A stretch of DNA of 64,000 nucleotides from Chytridium lagenaria. Lineage: Eukaryota > Chytridiomycota > Chytridiomycetes > Chytridiales > Chytridiaceae. Position numbers and translations under genes: made by a program. Positions 37,764-49,181 of this stretch are shown here, piece by piece. The number at the start of each line of letters is the position of its first letter. The first letter of the stretch is position 1. The stretch lies in NCBI GenBank assembly GCA_025449115.1, contig JAHLKC010000043.1, forward strand, positions 62,001 through 126,000. The letters are read 5' to 3'. Below the pieces are notes generated by a model, which was given only the letters and a program-made list of their open reading frames with translations, was not told the origin of the DNA and did no database searches.

Positions 37764-38875
37764 ATGACAGACTCACAGAAACAAAAACCACTCCCTGATC
37801 CATCCGAGGCCACCCTTGGCCCAAGAAGTTTCCCCGGATTCCGGTCTCCCCAGCGCATACTACGAACAGTACTCCCGAACCTATTATCTCAACAACAAGC
37901 AGAACGGTACGCCGCCACCACCCTCAAATGTGGGGAGGCATCAACCAAGAGGGGGCCAGCAGCAGCAACGGTACCCGGATAACACTCGTGCCATGAGACC
38001 GCAGCATGCTGGTGCGGGGTATACGTCGGGAGGGTCGTCTGTTGCTTCGAATAGCGATCATCTTTCAGCTGCTGTCGATAATTTGTTTAAAATGGTAATG
38101 AACCCGTGGGCGGGCCTATCTATCGAACGCATTCGTTGCGATTTGCTTAAAAGATAGCATCTAACATTTCTTGATCTTTTAGGTTGAGAAAAAGGTGGTC
38201 GATTCTTCCCCTGCACCCCGTCAACCTCCTCCAACTCCCCCTCAACAATTACCTACCGGCGCACCCGGCGATCGCACTTCCTGGGACATCCACCGCCATC
38301 CATTCCGAAGTCTCCCGTCTCTACCACATGGTGCCGCTGGTCCTCTCCCCGGCCAACCCCGTCCATCAACCGACGGCTTTGGTTCGGAACGAGGCCGTCG
38401 TCGATCCTGGCAAGTCCGAGGAGCAGCAAGTGGGGTTGGAGGAAGTCAACGAGGACGATCGATGGGTCGAGATTTAAACACTGTGGAGGAATCTGGGAGA
38501 CGGTCGAAATCAAAGGCGCCAAGTGTTGCGGATGAGAAGACGGCCATGCTGTTGTTCTTTTTAGGGTTTTTGTTGTTTCCTTGTTGGTTCGTGGGGGCGT
38601 TGTCGGCTGTGCCGTCGAAATGGAGGACGGGGTGTCGGATTACTTCGGTGTTGTTTTTGGCGTTGGGCGTTGGCGTTGGCAATTTTCTTTATCTTCTTTT
38701 TCAGAAAGTGATTTGCGGAAAGTCTGTTATGCAATTACAACACCACTATTCTCAATCTCCGCTTCTTTTCCCTGTCTCCTTCCATTCGTTTTTTTTACAT
38801 TCGCAGTCTTTCAATTCCCGTACCCCTCCCGCCGGTTCCTTCAGCCCTACTTTTTTAATGTCAATGATCTTATGA
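37764..38875 (+). CDS. Unassigned membrane protein with disordered N-terminus and C-terminal hydrophobic pair
   Basis: Starts MTDSQKQKPLPDPSEATLGP, then after a slip near 37835 reads DSGLPSAYYEQYSRTYYLNN and a Gln/Gly/Ser-rich stretch. Exon 1 ends at 38094 and exon 2 begins at 38183 (VEKKVVDSSPAPRQPP). A Pro/Arg/Ser-rich region is followed by a hydrophobic segment AMLLFFLGFLLFPCWFVGAL, a short loop SAVPSKWRTGCRI, and a second hydrophobic stretch SVLFLALGVGVGNFLYLLFQ. This hairpin with W and P in the loop recurs in small fungal plasma-membrane or Golgi proteins of unknown role. The C-terminal 45 residues after the second segment look non-coding, so the true stop may be nearer 38710 after a one-base correction. 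No function proposed. Confidence 0.6.
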
Positions 38876-39613
38876 ATTTTTTTGAACAAGAACGTCATAC
38901 ATTTGGCTTCAAATTAATTCTATGATCATCGTTTTCTTCACCTCCCGTCTTTATTCGCTCTAACAGCAACTCGTAACGCGAACGCAAGTGTATCCTTTAA
39001 ATTCGTTTTTGCGTTAGCTGCCAATGCTTGTTCCTTTTTCCCCTTTCAATGCGTTTTACGTCGTTGAAAATTCCCTAGCCTTTGTGTTTTTATGGTCTAC
39101 GTTCGCTGTTTTTATTAATTTCGAGGAGTTCCGCAGTCTTTAACCCCTATCTGCACCGCCCCGATTCGTTCATCTTTCATTTTGTTTTTTGATTTCCGAA
39201 TTCTCTCTGTTTCCATACATATCGTCGCATCTGCATAGAAAACAATGTTTCTTTATTCTGTCGTGAGTGAAAAGTATCGACTTTATCTAATTTAAAAATA
39301 GGTAGCTAACACTATAACAGCATTTCGGGCTCGTGTTATGTTTATTATTTTATGTAATGGATGGTAAGGCGAGCTATCAACGCCATAAAAATCGTACCGA
39401 ATTTCAAAAGGCGCCTGCGCCATTGAAAACCTTTATGATCTCTCTCCCTTTCGTATTCTGAAAAACGAAAGTGAGTGAACGGAGTTTACAGATCCAACCA
39501 ATATATATACTATAGTAATAATTACAAATACAAATCAACGCATCCAGATTGTGCTTTTAAATTAAATTTAAGGACTTGAAATTAAAGTGAAATTACCTTA
39601 TGCATTGATCTGT
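38876..39613. other. Convergent 3' spacer
   Basis: 740 bases, A/T-rich, between the plus-strand membrane protein and the minus-strand TRAPPC4. No open frame of interest and no RNA gene recognised. Confidence 0.5.
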
Positions 39614-40237
39614 TTAACGAGTTTTCGCCATTTGCAAATCAAATAATTCCGCACGAATAGGCATTTCTGGTGTATGAAAAGGATTCTTCATCACGAAATC
39701 TGCGTAGATTTCATGGATCTTTCGCATGTAACCGTCAACGCTTTGTTGACTAGGGTCTGTGACGAGAAGGAATTTTGTGCCTAATATGCGTAATCGTTGA
39801 AAGGATTAAATTATTGCATTCAGCTCAATTGTGTTTGGAAAAGGAGACGCGGAGAATGCATAGAGGTAGAAAGGTCCTCATTATTACCGGTGAGGGATTG
39901 AACGCAAAAACATCTTGAAGAGGTCGGATTCGAGGATTTCGAAACCAGATGAGCCGGAGACGGGTGATATCTTGGACGTAATAACATGGATACTACAATA
40001 TCATAACCATGGGTTAGAATATCTCCCTTGAACGCATCCACCATCGTTCTCAAATTAGCTCCCTCCATGCACAAATTTTGGCACTAAAATCAATAGAAAC
40101 CCACTTCCACCTCACCTGTGCACCGTTCCGGCAAGTACCAAATACTCATTACTCGTCAACTTTGCAATCCCATCCGTATAATCCTTTTGATAGATCAAAC
40201 CACCAGCTTTATTGATGATGTAGAATGAGTGGAGCAT
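39614..40237 (-). CDS. TRAPP complex subunit 4 (Trs23 homologue)
   Basis: Core subunit of the TRAPP guanine-nucleotide exchange/tethering complex acting on Ypt1/Rab1 at the Golgi. Exons 40237-40116, 39992-39888 and 39780-39614. Sequence: MLHSFYIINKAGGLIYQKDY, TDGIAKLTSNEYLVLAGTVH, SIHVITSKISPVSGSSGFEI, LESDLFKMF, TKFLLVTDPSQQSVDGYMRK, IHEIYADFVMKNPFHTPEMP, IRAELFDLQMAKTR. The longin-type fold residues match animal TRAPPC4 closely. The PDZ-like insert (about 70 residues between QKD and LTSNE in the human protein) is absent, giving a short product of about 130 residues. One slip in the T5 run of exon 2 (near 39915). It starts only 75 bases from PEX4 on the other strand. Confidence 0.9.
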
Positions 40238-40312
40238 TTTCGAGTGAATTCGTTGTACAGACAAACCCTCACAACAGAAGTCACCTGTTTCCCCTCCCAC
40301 TGCCGAACCGCT
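40238..40312. promoter_or_regulatory. 75-bp bidirectional promoter, TRAPPC4 / PEX4
   Basis: The whole gap between two opposite ATGs (40237 minus and 40313 plus). It must hold the 5' ends of both transcripts unless they overlap the other gene. No TATA box is visible. Confidence 0.55.
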
Positions 40313-41006
40313 ATGGTGTCCAAACGGTTGATGAAAGAGTTGAGGGACGTCGAGAGGGATCCGAATGACCAAGTTCTGGCATTACGGCCAGCAACGGATG
40401 ATGATTTGTTTTTGTGGAGAGCGATAATTGCTGGGACAAAGGGGACGGCTTATGAAGGTTAGGAACCCTGCTTTAATGCATGCATTGTGGGATCATACAT
40501 AGAACTGATTGATTTTTCTAAAGGCGGACGATTTGAATTGGAGATTCAGATTCCACAAAGTTATCCAATACATCCACCAACGATTCGGTTTAAGACAAAG
40601 ATATGTCACCCGAATATACATTGAGGGTATGCATACAATCTATCAACATTAAACCTTGCTTTCTTCATTTGACATTGAGAATATACATTTTCACCTATAT
40701 GATCGTAAAAAACTGAGCCTCTCATTTCTTATTTAGACAGGCGAAATCTGCCTAGACCTTCTAAAAACAGCTTGGAGTCCGGCATGGACACTTCAAGCAG
40801 CATGTCTTGCCATCGGCGTCCTATTAACAGTAAGATTTCAATTATAAAATCACAAATCCTGATTTCGTGCTCCATTTTATTAGACACCTGAACCCGACAG
40901 CCCTCTTAACTGCGACGCCGCCAATCTCCTTCGATGCGGCGACGAACGGGGCTACAACTCCCTTGTGCAAATGTACACACGTATCCATGCAATGCCTTCA
41001 TCGTGA
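40313..41006 (+). CDS. PEX4: Ubiquitin-conjugating enzyme E2, peroxin-4 (PEX4)
   Basis: E2 that monoubiquitinates the import receptor PEX5 at the peroxisome. Exons 40313-40457, 40524-about 40628, 40737-40829 and 40884-41006. UBC fold: MVSKRLMKELRDVERDPND, LFLWRAIIAGTKGTAYEGGR, FELEIQIPQSYPIHPPTIRF, the HPN motif in CHPNIH, catalytic Cys in TGEICLDLLKTAWSPAWTLQ, then the PEX4-typical end PEPDSPLNCDAANLLRCGDE followed by RGYNSLVQMYTRIHA. The last segment (SPLNCDA-NLLR-GD) separates PEX4 from most other E2s. At the exon 2 end an in-frame TGA (40622) follows NIH; the expected F-E residue pair suggests one lost base. A PEX22 anchor is not seen nearby. Confidence 0.9.
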
Positions 41007-41596
41007 AATCATTTTCCCGCCTTTTCGCGGAATCCCCTTTTTCATTAATTACTCATTCAGCGCCAATTTCAATATTTGCTTATTCTCCTCTTTTTGTCTT
41101 GTTTTTGTTTATATGTTTCTGGACGGCTACAACTTTCATTAGCGCTACCACCTTCAATAGCAATACTCACTTTATGAACGATAACTACAGCTGAAGTAGT
41201 CGATTTCATTTAAAGACAAGGAAAGGAACTACATTTGATTGGCCACAGTTCATTAACAAAGTAAGAAAAAGTCTCTTCATTCATCAATGACCTCCAACCT
41301 TATAAATCTCTAAAACCTCAAATAAAAAATGACTTCATTTTCCAAAGGTCCCATGATCCATTACAAAGAATTCATACAAAGAAAAGGGAAAAGTGGGAGG
41401 ACATGTCAAAAGAAATACAACGATGATCCCATGTGAACAAAAAAAGGTACGAGGCGGGACAGTAGGCCAGGATAGTAGGCTTAGAAAGACAAGACTCGTC
41501 TTCACTAATCTGGTACATAACAAACAAAAAAAAGAATGCCGCCATGATTCCCGAAAACATACTAAAAGCCACTTTAAAATAACAATCACCTATAAT
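41007..41596. other. Convergent 3' spacer
   Basis: 590 bases between PEX4 and the PP2A scaffold gene. The minus-strand frames at 41335-41589 start beyond the PP2A stop and resemble nothing. Confidence 0.5.
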
Positions 41597-43987
41597 TTAC
41601 GCGGTGATAGCCAACAGTGCACGGTGCGCATAGAACCGCACATCCGAATCACTATCTTCGTTAAGCTTGGTCAAAGCGGGTCGGACATGCTCGTTGAGGA
41701 GGTTGATGAGATCGAGTTTCTTCAAGACAGGAATAACCTGCTCAAGAGACTTGCAACGTTAAAACGGATGTTGGGGATAGGGTCAGCAGCAAAGTTGGTC
41801 ACGGTTGGGAGAATGGCCTCCTTCAAGACTTCACCATTCACTGCTTGAGAAAGGGTCTGGAAAATAATAAAAAGATATTGTCAGAATTACGAGCGGGTTT
41901 ACAATCAAAAAAAAAAATATATTAAAAGAAAAATCTTACGGTGAGGGCGAAAATGGTTGTAAGCCTGTAAAGATAGTTGGAGTGCTGGCCCATAGCGAGA
42001 ACTTTGGGAATAATGGTCGCCTTTGCCCATTCTACACCAAACACCTCAGTTAACTTTCTCAAGTTAATAGTCGCAGCCTCGCGGATCGAGAAAACGCAGT
42101 CACCGAGCCAGGACATGCACAAGTTTCCAAGCTTCTCATCGAAGAATGCCACACCCTATAAGCAACACGTGAAAGATTCTACATTAGAACGTACGAGAAA
42201 AGATATCCAAAAAGGAAAGCCATTGTTGACATACCAACTGGCTGGCAAGGAGAGGAATGTTCTCAATAATAGCAAGACGGACACGCCACTGCTTGTCTTC
42301 AGCCAACTCGACGATAGCGGGCAAAAGACTTTGAGAGAGGAGTTCGATTCCAATAACTTCATTCAAATGTTAGTTTCAGGTAAGCTATAGGATGGTCAAA
42401 CCTTCGTTAACACGGTCAAGCTTTGAAATAATGTTAAGACGGACTTCAGGTGCCTCATCTTTCAAAAGCTGAAGGAAGAGAGGGAGGAGGTGCTCAATAG
42501 TGCTAAAATATATATTAATACGGAAATAAATAGAATAACTCACTTCTCCTTGCCCAAAATCGGGGCCAGTCCACTGATCTGGGTAGCAAGAGCAGCGCGG
42601 ACGTGCTGGGAGGTGTCGGTGACAAGCTCCTTAACGCAGGGAAGGATTTCCCTCAATATAGAATCCTGGTCGATCAAGACAGCGAATCCTGCATTTCGTC
42701 AGCCGAAGAAACAAAAACAGCCGAAGAGCAATGAAGCATACCGGGAACCTGAGACGACGCAGCGGTACGAACTTCAGCCTCATTGTCCTTCAAAATGTGA
42801 ACAAAGGCGCTGATAAGGTCCTCTTTGATAATATCGGCACCAACAGCGTTCGCAAGCTGAACAAACTTTTCGGCAACCATGTAGCGAACTCTCCAAGACT
42901 TATCAGAGTAGAGGCTGCGAAGAACGGTGAGAATCAGGTTCTTGTTCTCTTCGTTGGTGAGGCCTTCCGCGATAGCAATCAAATCCTCGACGGTAAGAAG
43001 ACGAACAGAGTCCTATAAACATCTTTTGTCAGATACTTTCCATGAGCTGCTTTATATACAAACCTGCTCGTCCTGGGCCAAGTTGTTGAAAAGAGGGATA
43101 ATCTCAGCAACCATGTGCTCCTTTGTGACCTTCTTGGTCAATTTCTTTGCAACTATTAGAATACATAAACATTCTAGAGGCATACCCAAGATGAGTAGCG
43201 GCCGCTCGGCGGACCATAGGGGTATCATCATGGCAAAGCTGGCCGTAAAGCCTAGAGATCCATTAAAATCCGGAGACCAAAATCATCAAATCCGAACCTC
43301 CTCAATTCATCCTGAGTTGCAGGTGTTGCAAGACCGTAGACGGGCGCATAGAGACCACAAGCGCTGACTCGGCTTGTAAACCAGTCTCCAACGGATAACC
43401 TTTTCACCATGGGAACAAAGAACTCCTCAACCTGGGACTGCCTGAGAGATTGGGAGATCTTTGCAATGGATTCGACGGCCTACAAGACAAAACAACATCG
43501 TTAGGTTGGAAAACAGATATTGAAAACGAAATAGTCCCACCTTGTCTCTCACGACGGTTTCCTCGACGGCTGCAAGGGTTTCCAGAGGAACCAGAAGGAT
43601 GTGTGCAAAAGTGGGTCCGCCAACGTATTCAACGAAGTTTCCAAGCTCCTCTGCAAGAGCCAACAATACCTCGTCTTCGTCGTCAATGGATTCTGGAGTT
43701 TTAAAGTGGAAAGAAGAAAGAATATGAATTTTCGTAAGCGCTTCCCTCCAATGTATAGAGTGAATCCTAAAGGCCCTCAATAGCTCTGGGATGTCCACAA
43801 GTTATGTCATAAAAAACCAACCATCGAGGAAGGGAATCAACTCATCACGCGTCCGATCGGGGCCGAGGGCCAAGGCAATGATGCCGAGTCGACGGATGGC
43901 ATTAAGACGCAAAGCGACATCATCGTGCTTGAGCTCGTCAATGAGGACGGCAATTGGGTAGAGGGACTCGTCCTGCTGGTGATCCAT
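41597..43987 (-). CDS. TPD3: Protein phosphatase 2A scaffold subunit A (PR65/TPD3)
   Basis: HEAT-repeat scaffold that joins PP2A catalytic and regulatory subunits. From 43987: [56 protein letters not shown]; then [239 protein letters not shown], and the end [21 protein letters not shown]. Ten or more exons with short introns. Successive HEAT repeats are readily counted, consistent with the usual fifteen. Few frame slips; one is likely near 43080-43200. Universal signalling gene. Confidence 0.95.
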
Positions 43988-44388
43988 TATATGCTGTTGA
44001 TGCTACTGCTCAACGTGTAATGAGGAAGGAGGCGGGAAATGCTGTTGCGGAAGTATCTGAGACGGGCGTGTGTACTGAAGGACGGGCAAGGGTTCCAAAA
44101 GAGCCTTCCAATATTGATTTTTTTGCAAACCTCAAACTGAGAATTTTCCCTTCCGAAATTTTATTTTCATGGCGATCAATAACGCAGTGTTTCTGACGAT
44201 GATGATGATGATGGTGACGGCCATGGAACATGGGATGATTGTGAATGAGGAATGCAAGGATATCGAGATAACGAATGTCTTTTTCACATGAAAACTCTAC
44301 ATATATAGCAATTTGTTAAAATGATATAAGTTCTTATGCTTCTATTACATTCTTTCGCCTCTAAAGCCTACAATTGAAGAGATTTAAA
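43988..44388. promoter_or_regulatory. Divergent promoter region
   Basis: 401 bases between the PP2A scaffold start (minus) and the next plus-strand ATG at 44389. Contains an ATGATG repeat run at about 44198-44212. The open frames here are not supported. Confidence 0.4.
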
Positions 44389-44851
44389 ATGTTTAATGGT
44401 GAACATCTATTCGTACATCAAGTAAAACTTCTGAACGTACTCCATCCAATCCCCATTGTCCAACAGCAAGTACAGGAGGACATCAAAATGCGTTGTTGGT
44501 AATTTGTCCAGTGACAATTGTCACAATTCTACAAGCACATCAAAACTGATATTGACAATTCATCGTATTTGCTTGCCATGCTAAAGAAGGGTGTGCCAAA
44601 GACAGAGGCACAGGGCAAGGCAAACACTGCCAGAGAGCTGCAGAACCGTCAAGGAGCCTTTGCATCCAATCTACAGGCTCTATCAAATGCTCAGAAGAAG
44701 GAGAACAAGCTCAACGGCTACAGAAGATCTTAATGACCTGCAACGCATGACAGACAGGCTAAAGATGGATGATGAGATGAAGCTCGTCGAAATGGAGTCT
44801 GTTGTTGCTATCATCAACCCAACCGTGAAGAAGGCAGATATTAAGAAATAA
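44389..44851 (+). CDS. Coiled-coil protein, unassigned (possibly 5' part of the next gene)
   Basis: ATG 44389 opens MFNGEHLFVHQVKLLNVLHP then IPIVQQQVQEDIKMRCW and hits a stop. About 20 codons later the same frame resumes FYKHIKTDIDNSSYLLAMLK, KGVPKTEAQGKANTARELQN, RQGAFASNLQALSNAQKKEN; after a one-base change (near 44715) it reads EDLNDLQRMTDRLKMDDEMK and VVAIINPTVKKADIKK-stop. The heptad-like charged helices predict a coiled coil. The gap at 44500-44525 is either a very small intron or a pair of base errors. The stop (44849-44851) is only five bases before the ATG I use for the SPRY/IQ gene, so these may be one gene. No family recognised. Confidence 0.45.
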
Positions 44852-44855
44852 TCTC

Positions 44856-47825
44856 ATGGCACATATGACAGATGAGAAAGGTATTTATATCCATACTTGC
44901 GCATGAATGTCAATAGGGCTGTATATTGCTCAGAAATATCCACGTCGTTGCAGCAACATCGTGACGAATTTTCTCAATTCATATGGAAGCGACGCTCTCA
45001 AGCAAGAAGGGACCTCCGTTCTCTTTTCCAAGTGGGGTGTGTATAAGACATTTATGAATACGTCTCTGTAAGCTAACATCTACCAACAAAGACCAGGAAT
45101 GATATGCCGACTGGTGACATGATTGCCGACGCATCTCTGGAACTGCTTCATCTTTTTGAAAAAACGAATACTGTAAGACTGTGCAAGGATGCTATAAATT
45201 GGGGGCTTTGCGAAATGGATGACATCCCCGGCTTCTTACGAAAAGAGTACGAATATTATGATCGAGTTAATTCTAATTTTTCTATCAAAAGGTCACCATC
45301 GCTCTTCCATCCGCAAACGCGCCCGTCATAGTGCGCCAAATCGAATTGATTTTTTTCTTCCTGATTCTGCAAGGACAATTCTCAAGGATGGATGGGTGAG
45401 CGTTTTGCCACTGGAGCCCATGGGCAGCCCGGCTACAAGGAAAAACAATGGTCGCTGCCATGGTCAGTCAAAGCCTCGATCAGATACGATTTGAATCAAA
45501 CATGGACGAGAATTATTCGTATATATCGTTCCTTGCCCGATGCATAGATATCGCCCATCCCAGTCATCAGCTCCAGGCTCTGTGCTCGCATATCCTTTAC
45601 ATGCTCCAACTATTATCAAAAAAAGGCTTGTAGTGCTTAAGTACGATATTGCGCCTCATACAGAAGAATACGGAGCTATTGATTATAAATTCGCAGTGGA
45701 TATCATGAAACAGATAAATTGGAGGCTTGAGCTAGAGCATCAATTCTACTTTGAGTTTTCTTATCCAAACCATACTCAATGGCGCGTAGGCAAGTGTTTA
45801 ATTTCGTGCTATTTATTGACTTACGTCAACTTTTTTTTACAAAAGGGTACACCCTGGGAAGCCACGTTCGCAGCGAAAACTTCAACAAAGCCCCTGGCTC
45901 AGATGAGTGGAGCTTTGGATTTGGGTCCGACGGAAGCGTATTTTACAAAGATTTGAAAAGACCGTACGTTTTTATTATTCCAATTTTACATTTTCATTTT
46001 CTGACTTCGTTTAGGTATGTATCCGTCCCAGAAGAAAAGTTTTTTCAAGGGGTCAAAACGGGAGGGCTTGTTCTTGATCTTTTGAAAGGAAGCATCTCGC
46101 TTGTATTAGACGGCAGAGTTTCTCCTCCGGGCTTCGGGTACGGCGCCAAATGTTTTAGCCCAGCAGAACAAACGAGTCAGAGGTACCGGCACTTGTGAAA
46201 TCATTCACACTTACCCCTTAAATTATTATTTAGGCAACTTATCCAGTCGACGGTGTTAATTCCAACGTTTGCTCTTTTTGGTAAGATATGGTGATATACA
46301 TAGTGAATTTAAACCTAATTCTGTAGTTGCGGGAGAAGACCAAACATACGGCGAAAAGCCTCAAATGAGGGTGAACTTTGGCCGCACGCCATTCACGTTT
46401 ACAGTTGATGCTCTTTCCTGCGACCAAAGCTTAGAAGTGGGTGCATCCAAAGGTAGATAGCAAGCGAGCCCATATACATGTTTCGCTCACGTATCTTGAC
46501 TTACGCTACCAGGAATTGAGTCACTTTCTATAGTCGAGCATCAACACGAAGGAAAAGAAAAGTCACTTCAAGATGAGGAGGAGAAGCTTCAAATTGTAGG
46601 TCCTTTACGCGGTATTTCATGATTTTAAATTTGCTTAGGCTACAGAAAAGAACTATTACAGAGCCGCGGCCACTAACGAAAGTTTGCGTGGATTTCTCGC
46701 AATTTCCTCCAAATATTTACCGAAGGTCGCTCGCATGTACTAAGATCCAAAGAGGTACTTTACCCCCAAGTTTGTTACCGTATTGAATGGTTTACAGCAG
46801 GAGACGCTTCAAGGGCCGGAAAGAAAGAGTTAAAATTAGGGAACAGCAGTATATGGCCGCGACGCTCATTCAGCGTGTGGCGAGACGGAAGCTTCGAAAA
46901 TTACGAGCCGTTAAGGAAGAAGCAGTTGCGAAGATTCAGAAGAACTGGAGGGGAAATTATTCATTTGGGTGGCATTAATGCGTAAGTCTTTTCTATCCTT
47001 TAACAAGACGATATAGCCCTATATATCCTCACGGATTATACAGGCTGCATATATCAGCAACCAATTCCGGAACTTCATCGCGCTGCCACTGTTATTCAAA
47101 GGAAGTGGAGGCATTGGTCTATGTACAGGAATTCACCTATCGCCACACGTTTCAATGCTCGGATCGAAGGTAACATATTACGTTAAAGGTTCAAGCCTGA
47201 TATTTGTTAATTAGATCTCGTTGCTGCTGTCAACAAAATCATTTTATGGTGGCGTCCTCTTTACTCGAGAATATCGGATAAAAGAAGAATGCTTGAAAAA
47301 CACAATGCTGCGACACGGATTCAAAGCGTTTACCGGGGTACGGCAAATTCTGCTTACTTTTACCTGACCTTTTAAAAGGTTACCGCCTCCGACTCAAGCT
47401 CCGTCCCGACATTCGCTTACGTCTCAGAAATCTTGGAGAATCACTCACCCGCCACAGGTTTATATATCAAACATCAATTCACCTAACTTCGTTAAAGGCA
47501 ATTTCTCTTCCGAGTCCGCGCAGCCTACATACTGCAAAAGACCTGGCGACACTACCGTACCCGCAAGATCCGCAATGACAAAATCCGCACACGGAACAGG
47601 GCCGCCGCCAAAATTCAAGCATTATGGAAAGGATATTGGGTTCGATCACGTAAGCCCCACTGGTTTCCAACAGAACTAATGAAAATAGACGTCCATCTTC
47701 GATTTACATATGGAGAGGCTGTATTTCTCACAGCTGTATGCAAGGCGCTCAGAAATTGCCACTTTATCGTCAAAATGTACAGGCCCTGTGGGATCGTGTG
47801 CCCCAAACGAGATGTTACATTCTAG
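44856..47825 (+). CDS. SPRY-domain and multi-IQ-motif protein
   Basis: Large multi-exon gene. The N-terminal part reads YIAQKYPRRCSNIVTNFLNS, DMIADASLELLHLFEKTNTV, CKDAINWGLCEMDDIPGFLR, SLDQIRFESNMDENYSYISF, SHQLQALCSHILYMLQLL and IDYKFAVDIMKQINWRLELE. A B30.2/SPRY-like domain follows (about 45700-46200): FYFEFSYPNHTQW, GYTLGSHVRSENFNKAPGSD, EWSFGFGSDGSVFYKDLKRP, GGLVLDLLKGSISLVLDGRV. After a charged linker come IQ motifs, each a calmodulin site: AATLIQRVARRKLRKLR, AVAKIQKNWRG, AATVIQRKWRHW, AATRIQSVYRGYRLRLKLRP, AYILQKTWRHYRTRKIR and AAAKIQALWKGYWVRS. It ends IVCPKRDVTF-stop. A SPRY-plus-IQ architecture suggests a calmodulin-binding structural protein; a flagellar role is inference from the host type only. 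Several slips (44,990-45,110; 45,400; 45,635; 46,960). Confidence 0.65.
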
Positions 47826-48025
47826 TATCAATAGAGGTCACTCGCAAGATACCCCATCACATTCCCTTATCATCTTGTTTGTCTGCATCCTGCAAACCCT
47901 TGCAGCGATATCATGGTTCCCACTTCATCCACCCGCCCTCCTTCCACTCTATGTAAACTCCCCTCGAATGTATATGATGCAATAATGGCTACGTAAACCA
48001 TTTCCTTGAACGATGAATGCGATTG

Positions 48026-48414
48026 CTAGTGATGTTCCTCCGGGCTGGCTTTCCGAATAACCGGTTCCGGCACCTTCTGCGCCTGCGTATGCAACTTCCC
48101 AAACTCATCCGTATACCGGGCAGCAGGTCTGACGACCTCGCCTAACGTAAAGTTCTTGAGTTTACTAATCTTCTGGCAACTATCAATCCGCACCCAATCC
48201 CCAACCACACATTTGCTGTGTTCGTCGTGGGCGAGGAAGTTTTTGTGATAGATGACGGGCTAGATAAGTTAGAAAAAAAGGATGAAATTGATAATACCTT
48301 TTGGACGAGTGGATGCATTTTGGGACGGGCGACTCGGACTTTGATGGTTTTTTGCATCGCCGTACCGATGACGAGACCCATGAAAGATTGGGCGGGGGTT
48401 CTAGGTGCTGCCAT
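48026..48414 (-). CDS. Mitochondrial small ribosomal subunit protein uS17m
   Basis: Two clean exons, 48414-48298 and 48259-48026. Reads MAAPRTPAQSFMGLVIGTAM, QKTIKVRVARPKMHPLVQKP, VIYHKNFLAHDEHSKCVVGD, WVRIDSCQKISKLKNFTLGE, VVRPAARYTDEFGKLHTQAQ, and ends PEPVIRKASPEEHH. The OB-fold S17 signature (GxVI...M-x-KT-x-V-V and GD-x-V-x-I-x-x-C/E) is clear. The N-terminus lacks a strong presequence, as is common for this protein. No frame slip. The 38-base intron is among the shortest in the window. Confidence 0.9.
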
Positions 48415-49181
48415 TATGAGTTTCGCTCTTTTGAAAAACTGAAAATTGTCCGTTTCATACAACAAAATGTCTGAACAGCTGCGAAAGTCAAAAGTTAGAT
48501 AAACTTAGAAAATATAAATAAAAAAGGGTTGAAAGGCAAAGATATGTGCTGCAGATACCCACGCACACGCGCTTACGTTATATTTTGGAGTATTTTTATT
48601 ATTTATATTTGTAAGGAAAATCGAGGCTTTTCGTAAACATTCAGAACACGAGGCGGTGACGAGGCGCTGGTAAAAAAAAGAAGGCGGCAAGCGTCTCGTT
48701 AAGTACAAAGGAAACCATTTATGCTTGAGACGTAGGGGAAAAAAAGCTTATCCAAGGAATTTACGGAGACCCTACAACGGACGAGCGACTCTAATTTAAT
48801 TCAAAGCGCACGTCTATTCTCTGTCTCTAAAACGTTTAATAACTTTCGGGACGAAGCGTGTAAACCAAGTAGCGAAACACGGTATCCGTCCTTATCATAA
48901 ATTGTCCCTTTTGGATGTGATATATTGTAAAAGTAAGAAGCGATGAAAAGAGTAGAATTCTTCCATTTAAAAGACATGAAAATAAGTGTGCTTACAAAAG
49001 CTACTCTTGCGATTATTGTTTATATGCGTATCCAACCAATAATTCTCCACTTTAAATAGATACGCAAAATCGTGTCTAACAAAAATAATAAATATTACAG
49101 GAAAGAACGGGTGGTATTAAAAAACAGTGAGATATGTATAAATGAGAAATAAAGGATAATTGTATGTCGGCAGGTTTTTGA
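48415..49181. other. Intergenic spacer
   Basis: 770 bases, A/T-rich, between two minus-strand genes: 5' side of uS17m and 3' flank of the membrane-SAM gene. Nothing coding or structured recognised. Confidence 0.5.
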
